DNA of 47,898 nucleotides from an uncultured Saprospiraceae bacterium (GTDB taxonomy: Bacteria; Bacteroidota; Bacteroidia; Chitinophagales; Saprospiraceae). The notes under the pieces were generated by a model, which saw only the letters and a list, made by a program, of their open reading frames with translations, made no database searches and was not told the origin of the DNA. Shown here piece by piece: positions 8,246 to 15,717 of the stretch. The stretch spans positions 1-47,898 of the forward strand of contig CALDUE010000017.1 of NCBI GenBank assembly GCA_937923485.1. Direction: 5' to 3'. Both the position numbers and the translations under genes were made by a program. Positions within the stretch are counted from its first letter, which is position 1. Every line of letters starts with the position of its first letter.

Positions 8246-8671
8246 ATGACCATCCACATCGTTAACGGACCGAACCTCAACCTCGTTGGAAAGCGCGAAC
8301 CCGAGATTTATGGCAACGTTTCGCTCGATAATTATCTCGGCGATTTGGGTACCGAGTTTAAGGACCGTACAGATATCAAGGTGTTTCAGAGTAATGCGGA
8401 AGGAGAGTTGATCGACTACCTCCAAGAAATAGGTTTTGACGAAAGTGCAAAAATCATCGTCAATGCAGGTGCCCTCGGTCATACATCTCTAGGCCTTGGA
8501 GACTGCATTCGCGCCATTTCTGCCCCTGTAATCGACGTGCATATTTCCAATGTTTATGCAAGAGAGAGCTTTCGCCAAAACTCTTTTGTAACGCCTGCCG
8601 CAGTAGGCACCATCAGCGGCCTCGGGCTTGAGGGTTACCGACTAGCGATTGAGTGGTTTCTGAGAAAGTAG
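8246..8671 (+). CDS. aroQ: 3-dehydroquinate dehydratase, type II
   Basis: Removes water from 3-dehydroquinate in the shikimate pathway to aromatic amino acids. It has the type II signature NGPNLNLVGKREPEIYG at the N-terminus, with the catalytic Tyr of the flexible loop. The conserved NAGALGHTSLGL and the VIDVHISNVYARESFR segment with catalytic His and substrate-binding Ser/Arg follow. 141 residues is the usual size of the dodecameric enzyme. The gene stands alone, with no other shikimate genes nearby. It carries one perfect GTTTT-GNRA hairpin in antisense (8567) and one with an A-T middle pair in sense (8433). Confidence 0.96.
   Translation: MTIHIVNGPNLNLVGKREPEIYGNVSLDNYLGDLGTEFKDRTDIKVFQSNAEGELIDYLQEIGFDESAKIIVNAGALGHTSLGLGDCIRAISAPVIDVHISNVYARESFRQNSFVTPAAVGTISGLGLEGYRLAIEWFLRK
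8433..8447 (+). repeat. GTTTT-GNRA hairpin copy, GAC/GTG stem
   Basis: GTTTT-GAC-GAAA-GTG: the middle pair is A-T, while the outer pair is mismatched. Sense in aroQ, reading GFDESA. Confidence 0.5.
8567..8581 (-). repeat. GTTTT-GNRA hairpin copy, GGC/GCT stem
   Basis: GTTTT-GGC-GAAA-GCT. Antisense in aroQ, reading ESFRQN. Confidence 0.85.
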
Positions 8672-8774
8672 CACAGCGGCCTAGATGCTCCGCACCAGCG
8701 TATCGCCTTGTTTAATTTGATGTCACGTGATTCTAGTGAAACATGCTTTCACTACGCAAAATACAATGAACGAA

Positions 8775-9311
8775 TCACGTTCCATCATATAAATCTCTCC
8801 CATCTCTAAGGCGCAAATCGCCACCAGCTATTTTCAAAAGATAACGTTGGTTCGGACCTACTTCGCGGCTGACGTACCTGCCAAAACTCCCATAAATAAC
8901 CATTGCCGCACTGACGATCGCAGCAACGATCAAGAAGTTTTTCTGCTCCCTTCGCGTACGCTTGGAAAATGCGGTAAACCCTCCAAGAAAAACTAGATTG
9001 ACTAAACCTTGCCCCTGTAAGTATTTCTTTAATCCTGCACCATTCTTTCGATAGCGAACCTCCGCAAATTTGTTAATCGAGACGAGGATATCGTCAATCC
9101 TAATGGTCTGTGATTCAGGGTAAAAGTCTATAATTCGAGCAGAAAAGAACTCATCCTCTCCATGGAATCGCCACTCAAGTTCTTGTCCGCGAACAAAACG
9201 ATAGGTCTTGCTACCTGAAGGACCCTGCAAAAGCAAATACGGCTGAAGCTGAGCGGATGCAGAAACGAACAGCCCACCTAAGAAAAGCAGCAAGAGTACC
9301 CAACGATTCAT
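8775..9311 (-). CDS. Hypothetical membrane protein coupled to rnpA
   Basis: I do not recognise the family. From the ATG at 9311 (MNRWVLLLLFLGGLFVSASAQ) the 178-residue protein has a clear signal peptide. A region of likely beta strands with charged residues follows (SARIIDFYPESQTIRIDDILVS). Two hydrophobic helices come next (LVNLVFLGGFTAF and FLIVAAIVSAAMVIYGSF), then a basic tail. The start codon overlaps the rnpA stop as ATGA, so it is probably translated by coupling. The position after rnpA is where many bacteria have yidD and yidC, but the sequence shows neither motif set. An envelope role is inferred only from the topology. Confidence 0.75.
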   Translation of the reverse strand: MNRWVLLLLFLGGLFVSASAQLQPYLLLQGPSGSKTYRFVRGQELEWRFHGEDEFFSARIIDFYPESQTIRIDDILVSINKFAEVRYRKNGAGLKKYLQGQGLVNLVFLGGFTAFSKRTRREQKNFLIVAAIVSAAMVIYGSFGRYVSREVGPNQRYLLKIAGGDLRLRDGRDLYDGT

Positions 9312-9724
9312 TTGAAAAAATTGGGCTCTAGTCGACGTAGCAATTTGCGCCATGCGTGGTTTATCTCTTTTTGCGTGGGAAGTTCTCTGCCTGTAAAGAT
9401 GAGCATGCCCTCGAGATATTGATCTCGTTGCTCAAGCCATGTGTATAAGCTGCTTTTTGTCAAACGATATGACTCGCGCATTCGCCGCTTTACGTGGTTA
9501 CGATCTGGTGCGCGCTTAAAATTTCGCTTGGATGCGACAAAGGCCATTTTGGCAATCGAATCTTGCTCGGCTGTTTTCGGTTGGAGCCGATAAACGAGCC
9601 TCAAAGGATACGCTTTTGCCGTCGGCGCTCCTGCAAACAACTCCCCTATCGCCTTGCGCGATTTCAGTCTTTCGCTTGCGCCAAAACTAAAATCCAACAA
9701 AATATTTTGATTTTTCTCGGTCAA
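9308..9724 (-). CDS. rnpA: Ribonuclease P protein component
   Basis: Small basic protein subunit of RNase P that helps the catalytic RNA bind pre-tRNA 5' leaders. The family hallmark is visible: ERLKSRKAIGELF at the N-terminus and the RNR-type motif KRNFKRAPDRNHVKRRMRESYR (about residues 69-90). The frame begins with TTG at 9724, as no suitably placed ATG exists. The 138-residue length is slightly above the usual 110-130. rpmH, often directly upstream, is absent here; radC is divergent instead. A GTTTT hairpin with a GCAA loop lies near the 5' end (9673-9687), encoding SFGASER. Confidence 0.93.
   Translation of the reverse strand: MTEKNQNILLDFSFGASERLKSRKAIGELFAGAPTAKAYPLRLVYRLQPKTAEQDSIAKMAFVASKRNFKRAPDRNHVKRRMRESYRLTKSSLYTWLEQRDQYLEGMLIFTGRELPTQKEINHAWRKLLRRLEPNFFK
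9673..9687 (-). repeat. GTTTT-GNRA hairpin copy, GCAA loop
   Basis: GTTTT-GGC-GCAA-GCG; the outer pair is mismatched. Sense in rnpA, reading SFGASE. An incomplete relative (TTTCGCCAAAAC) lies at 9991-10002 in radC. Confidence 0.7.
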
Positions 9725-9775
9725 AACGTGAAATAGAGGTTTCCGGCAAGTCTTACTACAAATTGTTTGATCGAA

Positions 9776-10732
9776 ATGAAAAACCTAGCACAAGTCATTC
9801 CCTCCAATCCACCGTCAACATTGAAAGTGGCCGCTTCGAAGCATCGTAAAGCTAAGACTTCTGACACCTCCTCAAAGCCCAGCAAACGACTAAAGTTCAA
9901 AGAGACCTCGTCTCGAATGACGGTCGTTGAGCGAGATGAGCCCGGTGCTGCCCCGTGCGGAGCACGCGGGTCCACGCACGAGTGCGGGAATTTCGCCAAA
10001 ACCCATGACACCAAGTCAATAGAACACGGATTAGAGAATTTGTCCAAAAGCACCCTCAAAGAATGGCACCCTGAAGAACAGCCTCGAGAGCGGCTCATGA
10101 ATTACGGTCCTCAAGCACTTGCGACTAGCGAATTGATCGCTATTCTGCTTCGCTCAGGTACCAGAACTGCTACTGCCGTAGATGTTGCCCGCAACTTACT
10201 TCTCGATACCAATGGGCACTTGCGCGAACTTGCTAGTCGAGACTGGCGAACGCTCGAAAAGGTCCATGGAATAGGAAAGGTAAAAGCTATCACGCTTGTT
10301 GCTGCATTGGAGCTAGGTCGTCGCCGCGGACAAGAAAGTGATGTCGAACGGCCAACCATTCGTACTGCTCAGGCAGCCTTCAATATCCTCGGTCCACAAC
10401 TGGCAGACCTGCGCCACGAAGAATGCTGGGTACTGCTGCTCAACACAGCTTGTAGGCTCATCGGTACCGAGCGTCTCAGCAGCGGCGGCGTTGATGGTAC
10501 CGTTGTCGACGTGCGCAAACTTATGGCTATGGCGCTCCGCTTCAATGCGACCAGTTTCGTCTTGGCTCACAATCATCCTTCGGGCAACCTAACACCGAGC
10601 AAGTCTGATATTTCACTGACGCGCAACCTCGTCACGGCTGGGAAGATTCTTAATATTCAGTTACTTGATCACCTTATCGTAGCCGGTCATAAGTACTACT
10701 CCTTCTCTGATGAAAACATGCTTGCGAGCTAG
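9776..10732 (+). CDS. radC: RadC family protein with long N-terminal extension
   Basis: Member of the RadC family: a helix-hairpin-helix region and a JAB/MPN-type metal-binding domain. The precise function is unsettled. The core starts near KEWHPEEQPRERLMNYGPQAL and includes HGIGKVKAITLVAALELGRR (HhH). The metal site motif AHNHPSGNLTPSKSD (His-x-His...Asp) is near residue 265. Compared with the usual 220-230 residues, this frame has about 90 extra at the N-terminus. They are rich in Lys/Ser, then contain two Cys in a Gly/Arg-rich patch. The ATG at 9776 opens the whole frame. A later start, for example TTG near 10040, would give a normal-length RadC, so the extension may be untranslated. Confidence 0.9.
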   Translation: MKNLAQVIPSNPPSTLKVAASKHRKAKTSDTSSKPSKRLKFKETSSRMTVVERDEPGAAPCGARGSTHECGNFAKTHDTKSIEHGLENLSKSTLKEWHPEEQPRERLMNYGPQALATSELIAILLRSGTRTATAVDVARNLLLDTNGHLRELASRDWRTLEKVHGIGKVKAITLVAALELGRRRGQESDVERPTIRTAQAAFNILGPQLADLRHEECWVLLLNTACRLIGTERLSSGGVDGTVVDVRKLMAMALRFNATSFVLAHNHPSGNLTPSKSDISLTRNLVTAGKILNIQLLDHLIVAGHKYYSFSDENMLAS

Positions 10733-10779
10733 AAAGGAATAGCTAGGAAAATTGTTAGGGTCGACTAACTTTGTAGTCG

Positions 10780-12039
10780 ATGGAAGAAATCATCACAGCA
10801 TTCGACTATCCTTACGCTTGGCGTGCGCTGGCTGCCAGTGTTATGGTTGGATTGATGTGTGGTGCGCTTGGTTGCTTCATCGTCTTGCGCAACATGTCGA
10901 TGGTTGGCGATGCCTTGAGCCACGCCATTCTGCCTGGTGTCGTCGTGGCATTCATGGTGGTTGGCGGATATTCTGCCTTGGGCTTTTTCCTCGGGTCGGT
11001 AGCAGCAGGACTTGTCACTGCGGTGCTTATCACTTGGATTCAGCAGAAAGTCGCCACCAAAAATGATGCTGCCATTGGCATTGTCTTTACGACCATGTTC
11101 GCTCTTGGGGTCATGGGGATTTCATGGCTCAGTAAGAACGAGCATGCACATATTGATCTCAAGGACTTCCTCTTTGGCAATGTGCTTGGCGTATCAGATA
11201 GTGACCTGGTACTTACGGGAATGATTTGCCTGTATGTGCTTGCGAGTTTATACGTGTTTTACCGTCCACTCTTCGCTACGACTTTCCAGCCTGTAATTGC
11301 CGAAACGATGGGCGTCAACACGAAGTTGGTGCACTACTTCTTGATGCTCTTGCTTTCGTTTGCGGTTGTTGCTGCCTTGCAAACTGTAGGCGTCATCCTC
11401 GTAGTTGCTATGCTCATTACTCCAGCAGCAACAGGTCTTCTCCTGTCTCGGAGATTGCCAAAAGTGATCATGATTGCCTCGCTAGTTGGTGTGCTTGCGG
11501 CAGTATTTGGGCTGGCCATTGCCTTCGCATTCAAGACGACTCCTGGTCCAGCAATGGCAGTGATGGCGAGTTTCTTGTACGGCTTAGCAGTATTCTTCGC
11601 GCCCGAACGCGGATTGGTGTTTAGGTTCTACCGCAAGCGTACTCGCGAACGTCGCATTGAAATTGAAGATGTTATCAAACAGGGCGCTCGATTAGAGCAG
11701 AATGGGGCTATGACAATCGATGGCTTGGTCGAGAAGACAGTTTTGCCGAAAGGCGTTGTAACGTCAAGATTGAAAACCCTTGCCAAGCGAGGATTGGTCA
11801 CCCTGCAACCGCTGGCCATGACCAATCTTGGCAAGCTTGAAGCCTTCAAACTTGTGCGTGCACACCGCCTATATGAGACCTTCTTGGTCGATCGCCTCGG
11901 TCTCAGCGAAGATCAAATCCACGATGAAGCTGAGCGCTACGAGCACCTGCTTACCGATGAACTGCTTGATGAAATCGATCAGGAATTGGGGTATCCAGAG
12001 ACGGATCCACATGGTAGTCCGATTCCTAAGCGGGGGTAA
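10780..12039 (+). CDS. Metal ABC transporter permease fused to a DtxR/MntR-like regulator
   Basis: The N-terminal part (about residues 10-275) is an ABC-3 family permease for Mn/Zn/Fe uptake, with about eight helices and the conserved NMSMVGDALSHAILPGV loop. The C-terminal part adds a winged helix (about 290-355) and an iron-dependent-repressor dimerisation/metal-binding domain. The latter shows RAHRLYETFLVDRLG, DEAERYEHLL and a terminal YPETDPHGSPIP, as in MntR/IdeR. The fusion is known in Bacteroidota and could let cytoplasmic metal feed back on transport or transcription (inference). No ATPase or binding protein is adjacent; a matching pair lacking a permease lies at 26.8-28.6 kb. It contains one GTTTT-GNRA hairpin (11740). 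Confidence 0.9.
   Translation: MEEIITAFDYPYAWRALAASVMVGLMCGALGCFIVLRNMSMVGDALSHAILPGVVVAFMVVGGYSALGFFLGSVAAGLVTAVLITWIQQKVATKNDAAIGIVFTTMFALGVMGISWLSKNEHAHIDLKDFLFGNVLGVSDSDLVLTGMICLYVLASLYVFYRPLFATTFQPVIAETMGVNTKLVHYFLMLLLSFAVVAALQTVGVILVVAMLITPAATGLLLSRRLPKVIMIASLVGVLAAVFGLAIAFAFKTTPGPAMAVMASFLYGLAVFFAPERGLVFRFYRKRTRERRIEIEDVIKQGARLEQNGAMTIDGLVEKTVLPKGVVTSRLKTLAKRGLVTLQPLAMTNLGKLEAFKLVRAHRLYETFLVDRLGLSEDQIHDEAERYEHLLTDELLDEIDQELGYPETDPHGSPIPKRG
11740..11754 (+). repeat. GTTTT-GNRA hairpin copy, GCC/GGC stem
   Basis: GTTTT-GCC-GAAA-GGC, fully paired. Sense in the permease/DtxR gene, reading TVLPKGV within the winged helix. Confidence 0.85.
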
Positions 12040-12185
12040 AAGGAGTACGATGACCGCTTCGCTGCAAGACCGTTGCACTGCTAGAGCGCTTCGCTGCTAG
12101 ACAGGGTGGAATGTGTCCAGTATTTGACCTGTGCTTAAGCTCACTCTTGATGAAGTGGTGTAAGTCGAAACTCTAGCGCGAGGTT
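12040..12185. other. Non-coding stretch before the tandem repeat
   Basis: Between the permease gene and the 350-bp repeat I see no gene. It contains the 11-mer CGCTTCGCTGC twice (12055-12065 and 12087-12097). Confidence 0.5.
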
Positions 12186-12233
12186 GTATTTCGCCGAAAT
12201 ACGAACAAGGGATTTACGCTCACAAATCCCCAG

Positions 12234-12281
12234 CTAATCCTCGTTCTTCAACACATCGAATACTTCACGGAGACGGTACAT
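12234..12281 (-). pseudogene. Decayed copy 1 of the rbfA 3' end
   Basis: The reverse strand reads MYRLREVFDVLKNED-stop. The intact rbfA at its end reads MYRLREVFDELKEEKKDGDAKT-stop. Identity fades just upstream (LLEM versus LDEM), so only the last 18 or so codons were copied, and they have a shorter tail. There is no start site of its own; it is a remnant of duplication, not a gene. Confidence 0.75.
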
Positions 12282-12317
12282 TTCAAGGAGGCAACGGACG
12301 CTTTAGCACAAAAAAAG

Positions 12318-12347
12318 AAGGCCCTTATGATTGCTCAAAAGGGCCTT
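12318..12347 (-). terminator. Intrinsic terminator in repeat unit 1
   Basis: On the minus strand, AAGGCCCTT and AAGGGCCTT pair into a 9-bp stem with a 12-base loop, followed by C and seven T (plus-strand A run at 12310-12316). It is identical to the copy in unit 2. Confidence 0.8.
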
Positions 12348-12584
12348 TCTAACCAAAATCAGTCTCCGCTGTAAGGGTGTTTCGCAGGGCGACTTTCTGG
12401 GAAAGAAGCCGCCTGTTTCCTGCGAAATACAACCTTAAGACGCACTAGGTGACCTAAGGTCACAATTTTGAATTGATAATTTCGATTTTTGAATGGCTTT
12501 AAGGACGCTCTATAAGGACGCCCATTCGAGACGTGTGTATTTCGCCGAAATACGAACAAGGGATCTACGTTCACAAATCCCCAG

Positions 12585-12632
12585 CTAATCCTCGTTCTTC
12601 AACATATTGAATACTTCACGGAGACCGTACAT
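12585..12632 (-). pseudogene. Decayed copy 2 of the rbfA 3' end
   Basis: The reverse strand reads MYGLREVFNMLKNED-stop, a second copy of the rbfA tail with more substitutions than copy 1 (Gly for Arg, Asn-Met for Asp-Val). The stop is at the same codon as in copy 1 and seven codons earlier than in intact rbfA. It lies upstream of the unit's shared palindromes, in the same order as in unit 1. Confidence 0.75.
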
Positions 12633-12668
12633 CTCAAGGAGGAAACGGACGCTTTAGCACAAAAAAAG

Positions 12669-12698
12669 AAGGCCCTTATGATTGCTCAAAAGGGCCTT
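12669..12698 (-). terminator. Intrinsic terminator in repeat unit 2, nearest to rbfA
   Basis: Same 9-bp stem and T-run as in unit 1 (plus-strand A run at 12661-12667). It lies about 215 bases after the rbfA stop and is the most likely end of the rbfA transcript. Confidence 0.8.
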
Positions 12699-12914
12699 TC
12701 TAACCAAAATCAGTCTCCGTTGTAAGGGTTTTCGCAGGGCGACTTTCTGGGAAAGAAGCCGCCTGTTTCCTGCGAAATACAACCTTATGACGCACTAGGT
12801 GACCTAAGGTCACAATTTTGAATTGATAATTTCGATTTTTGAATGGCTTTAAGGACGCTCTATAAGGACGCCCATTCGAGACGTGTGTATTTCGCCGAAA
12901 TACGAATAAGCTTG

Positions 12915-13295
12915 CTACGTCTTTGCGTCGCCGTCCTTCTTCTCCTCCTTCAACTCATCGAAAACCTCACGGAGGCGGTACATCTCATCGAGTGTGTCGT
13001 CGAGGTAGAACTGGAGGTCAGGTATTCGGCGGACGTGCTTGCGCAAACGAAAGCCCAAGGACTGTCGGATACGAGCGTACTCGTCTTCTAGCTTTAGAAT
13101 AACTGATTGCTTGTCCTCGGTTCCGAAGACAGAAAGGTAGACACGTGCTATTCCGAGGTCTGAAGTCATTTGAACTTCGGTGACCGTTACAAAAGCAGCC
13201 GAGCCGTAGATGTAGCTCCCTTCGGCTTGGAGTACTACCCCAACATTGCGGCGTACGAGTTCTCCGACTTGCTCTTGTCTGATGCTGGTAGCCAT
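12915..13295 (-). CDS. rbfA: Ribosome-binding factor A
   Basis: Binds free 30S subunits and assists 16S rRNA 5'-end maturation, especially in the cold. The 126-residue protein from the ATG at 13295 (MATSIRQEQVGELVRRNVG) has the KH-fold RbfA plan. It includes VTVTEVQMTSDLGIARVYLSVFG and the basic RLRKHVRRIPDLQFYLDDTLDEMYRL near the C-terminus. The frame is open 8 codons upstream to 13319, but the N-terminus there is atypical. The final EEKKDGDAKT tail is charged and differs from the shorter NED ending kept in the two decayed tail copies downstream. The divergent gene is recG. Confidence 0.93.
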   Translation of the reverse strand: MATSIRQEQVGELVRRNVGVVLQAEGSYIYGSAAFVTVTEVQMTSDLGIARVYLSVFGTEDKQSVILKLEDEYARIRQSLGFRLRKHVRRIPDLQFYLDDTLDEMYRLREVFDELKEEKKDGDAKT

Positions 13296-13474
13296 AACGA
13301 TTTCAGGTTGGTGATGCAAAAGTAGCTGCTTTCAAGACAGCAAACTGCGTTAGCCTTAAAACTATGTGGAGCACAAAGAAGTTGCCCGCAAAAAGTCGAA
13401 CTGCTCACTGCACACCACAAATTACCTTTTTAATACATTCTGTGTAATTCGTAAAGAATTGGCACTTTTGTGAA

Positions 13475-15592
13475 GTGCTACCCGCTTGGAAAGACTTTCT
13501 GGCCAAACCGATCACCAGCCTCAAAGGTATTGGTGATGAAAAAGCTCAACTTTTCGCGGAAGAGTTGGGGGTAAGAACCTTGGGGGACTTGGTGTATCTG
13601 CTTCCATTGCGTTATGTCGACAAGACACAGGTGACACCAATCGCTCAACTTAAGAGTGTCGGTAGTGGAGATGTCTTCGTACGTGGAGTGTTGCGTAGAG
13701 TCAATCATATTGGAACTGGAGCAAAGCGACGTGTTTCGGCAACCTTACAAGACGAAACAGGTCAAGTAGACTTGGTCTGGTTTAGAGGTGGTTACTATGC
13801 AGCTCAATCTCTTAAAGTTGGAACGGCTTACTCGGTCTTTGGCAAAGTGAATATTTTCAAGAACAGAGCGAGCATCGCCCACCCTGAGATAAGCGAGCGC
13901 GCTGGTGCTAACGAGACCTTCGAACCTGTCTACCCAAGTACTGAAAAATTCAACTCCAAAGGGGTCAACATGAAGACCCGGCGGAGAATGGTCAAGGCCA
14001 TCATCAGTCTACTTGAAGAGCGATTTCCTGGTGCTGAGGATACCTTACCGGGCTATCTGAGAGAACAGTATAGGCTAGTGACCCATACCAAAGCACTGCA
14101 CGACCTACACTTCCCAGCCAATCATGATGCTGCCCATGAAGCAACAAGGCGCATAAAGTTTGAAGAGCTCTTCCTTTTCCAGATGAGACAACTCTGGGGG
14201 AAGTACCAGCACGATCGCGACATCAAAGGCTATACTATTCCTGGGCCAGGCAAAATTTACAATCAGTTTGTCGCTGAGAAATTGCCCTTCACCTTGACGG
14301 GTGCCCAGCAACGGGTTTTGACGGAAGTCTCAACGGACCTTACCTCAGGAACGCACATGAATCGACTCATTCAAGGAGATGTCGGTTCGGGTAAAACCAT
14401 CGTTGCATTGCTCGCCATGTTGATGGCTATAGACCATGGCTACCAAGCAGTATTGATGGCGCCAACACAAATACTAGCCCATCAACATTTCGAAGGACTC
14501 ACTGAAATGCTGAAGGGAACAGGAGTTATGCTAGCCTTTTTAACAGGAAGCACCAAGGCGCAACAACGAGCTCAGACCTTACGCGCGCTTGAGCGAGGTG
14601 ATTTAAACATTATTATCGGAACCCACGCGCTTATCGAAGACCCAGTGGTCTTTAAAAACTTAGGTCTTGCGGTCATTGACGAGCAGCACCGATTCGGGGT
14701 GAAACAGCGCGCCAAGTTGTGGCGGAAGAATAAGCCCCATCCTCCTCATGTATTGGTGATGACGGCGACGCCCATTCCAAGGACGCTTGCACTCACCACT
14801 CATGCAGAACTAGACGTCAGTAAAATTGACGAGTTGCCACCTGGAAGAAAGCCAGTAACAACGCGCCACATCGTCGAAAAACATAGAAGTAGCGTTACCG
14901 AATGGATGCGCTCTGAAGTAGAGAAAGGTCGACAGATCTACGTGGTCTATCCACTCATCGAAGAAAGTGAAGCGCTTGACTTGAAAAATGTGATGACAGG
15001 TTTTGAGCGGATTCAGGAACGCTTCCCAGCACCTAAGTATCACATCTCGATTGTTCACGGTCGCCTTAAAGCTGCCGACAAGGACTTTGAAATGGATCGT
15101 TTTGTAAAAGGTCAAACGCAGATCATGGTGGCGACTACCGTCATCGAGGTTGGCGTTAATGTCCCCAATGCGAGCGTAATGGTGATTGAAAATGCTGAGC
15201 GTTTTGGGCTGAGTCAACTGCACCAGCTGCGTGGTCGAGTTGGTCGCGGCGCAGAGCAGAGTTACTGTATTCTTATGACCGACGGCCGTCTGTCTGATAA
15301 TGCGAAACAGCGCATCAAGATAATGTGCGAGACCAATGACGGCTTCGTGATTGCTGAAAAAGACTTACACCTCCGTGGGGCTGGTGATATCGAAGGTCTG
15401 CGCCAAAGCGGGCAGATGCTCTTTAAGCTAGCGCGCATCCCAGAAGACGAGGTGATCCTAAACGTTGCCCATGAAGAGGCGAAAAAGCTTTTGAGCGAAG
15501 ACCCCGAATTCGTGGAAGAACGTCATCGCGGACTGAAGCTGCACATGCGTGAAATCGGGGAGACGCGTAGAGCCTGGACGCAGATAAGTTAG
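13475..15592 (+). CDS. recG: ATP-dependent DNA helicase RecG
   Basis: Double-strand DNA translocase that reverses stalled forks and branch-migrates Holliday junctions. The 705-residue protein has an N-terminal region with the start-like ITSLKGIGDEKAQLFAEELG, then an OB-fold wedge domain. The helicase core shows Walker A GDVGSGKTIVALLA (about 301-308), the DEQH box AVIDEQHRFGVKQR (about 401), TATPIPRTL, and motif VI QLRGRVGRG. The C-terminal LHLRGAGDIEGLRQSG is characteristic. The start is GTG at 13475; no ATG fits. The stop codon is buried in a perfect 23-bp fold-back (15576-15624). A GTTTT hairpin with a GGAA loop lies at 14315. Confidence 0.96.
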   Translation: MLPAWKDFLAKPITSLKGIGDEKAQLFAEELGVRTLGDLVYLLPLRYVDKTQVTPIAQLKSVGSGDVFVRGVLRRVNHIGTGAKRRVSATLQDETGQVDLVWFRGGYYAAQSLKVGTAYSVFGKVNIFKNRASIAHPEISERAGANETFEPVYPSTEKFNSKGVNMKTRRRMVKAIISLLEERFPGAEDTLPGYLREQYRLVTHTKALHDLHFPANHDAAHEATRRIKFEELFLFQMRQLWGKYQHDRDIKGYTIPGPGKIYNQFVAEKLPFTLTGAQQRVLTEVSTDLTSGTHMNRLIQGDVGSGKTIVALLAMLMAIDHGYQAVLMAPTQILAHQHFEGLTEMLKGTGVMLAFLTGSTKAQQRAQTLRALERGDLNIIIGTHALIEDPVVFKNLGLAVIDEQHRFGVKQRAKLWRKNKPHPPHVLVMTATPIPRTLALTTHAELDVSKIDELPPGRKPVTTRHIVEKHRSSVTEWMRSEVEKGRQIYVVYPLIEESEALDLKNVMTGFERIQERFPAPKYHISIVHGRLKAADKDFEMDRFVKGQTQIMVATTVIEVGVNVPNASVMVIENAERFGLSQLHQLRGRVGRGAEQSYCILMTDGRLSDNAKQRIKIMCETNDGFVIAEKDLHLRGAGDIEGLRQSGQMLFKLARIPEDEVILNVAHEEAKKLLSEDPEFVEERHRGLKLHMREIGETRRAWTQIS
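14315..14329 (+). repeat. GTTTT-GNRA hairpin copy, GAC/GTC stem, GGAA loop
   Basis: GTTTT-GAC-GGAA-GTC: the middle pair is A-T and the loop GGAA, so stem and loop both vary while structure is kept. Sense in recG, reading RVLTEVS. Confidence 0.75.
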
Positions 15593-15624
15593 TGCAGCAG
15601 AGCTGCACTAACTTATCTGCGTCC
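15576..15624. repeat. Perfect 23-bp inverted repeat over the recG stop codon
   Basis: The last five sense codons of recG, the stop and the next bases (15576-15598) are repeated exactly, inverted, at 15602-15624 with only three bases between. No T-run follows, so it is not a standard terminator. The exact copying of coding bases suggests a fold-back template-switch event or a maintained mRNA 3' hairpin. Confidence 0.9.
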
Positions 15625-15665
15625 TAGTATTGGGAACAACTGGTTCGCAGTAACCCTCATAAATT

Positions 15666-15699
15666 AAAGCCCCCTACTTCGTAAGAAATAGAGGGCTTT
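15666..15699. terminator. Bidirectional terminator between recG and sigma factor gene
   Basis: Arms AAAGCCCCCTA and TAGAGGGCTTT pair with one mismatch, with A- and T-rich flanks on both sides. It lies between two convergent genes and could serve both. Confidence 0.65.
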
Positions 15700-15717
15700 G
15701 AATTCTTTAAAAAGGAC

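Larger units (their letters stand above)
12186..12886. repeat. Two tandem 350-bp units with terminator and decayed rbfA tail
   Basis: Two nearly identical units (12186-12536 and 12537-12886; periods 351 and 350 bp, measured between copies of the palindrome GTATTTCGCCGAAATAC). A third partial unit runs from 12887 into the end of rbfA. On the minus strand each unit holds a short stretch like the last codons of rbfA, an intrinsic terminator, a long imperfect hairpin (about 12371-12435 and 12720-12785), the inverted repeat GTGACCT-A-AGGTCAC, and the paired direct repeat AAGGACGC. The two units differ by scattered substitutions and one indel. Confidence 0.9.

Noticed and set aside
10313-12078. Several open frames on the minus strand opposite radC and the permease gene
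   Set aside because: They are shadows of strongly supported plus-strand genes, without recognisable domains or plausible start contexts.
12050-12100. Possible 16-codon gene with a good AAAAGGAG ribosome-binding-like site
   Set aside because: It is made of the direct repeat CGCTTCGCTGC, is very short, and Shine-Dalgarno sites are not the norm in this genome.
12186-12886. Tandem repeat as a CRISPR array
   Set aside because: Only two full 350-bp units, with no short repeat/spacer structure and no cas genes; it contains terminators and rbfA-derived sequence instead.
15000-15014. Near-match GTTTT-GAG-CGGA-TTC
   Set aside because: The stem pairs, but the loop CGGA is not GNRA and the inner closing pair is a G-T wobble.
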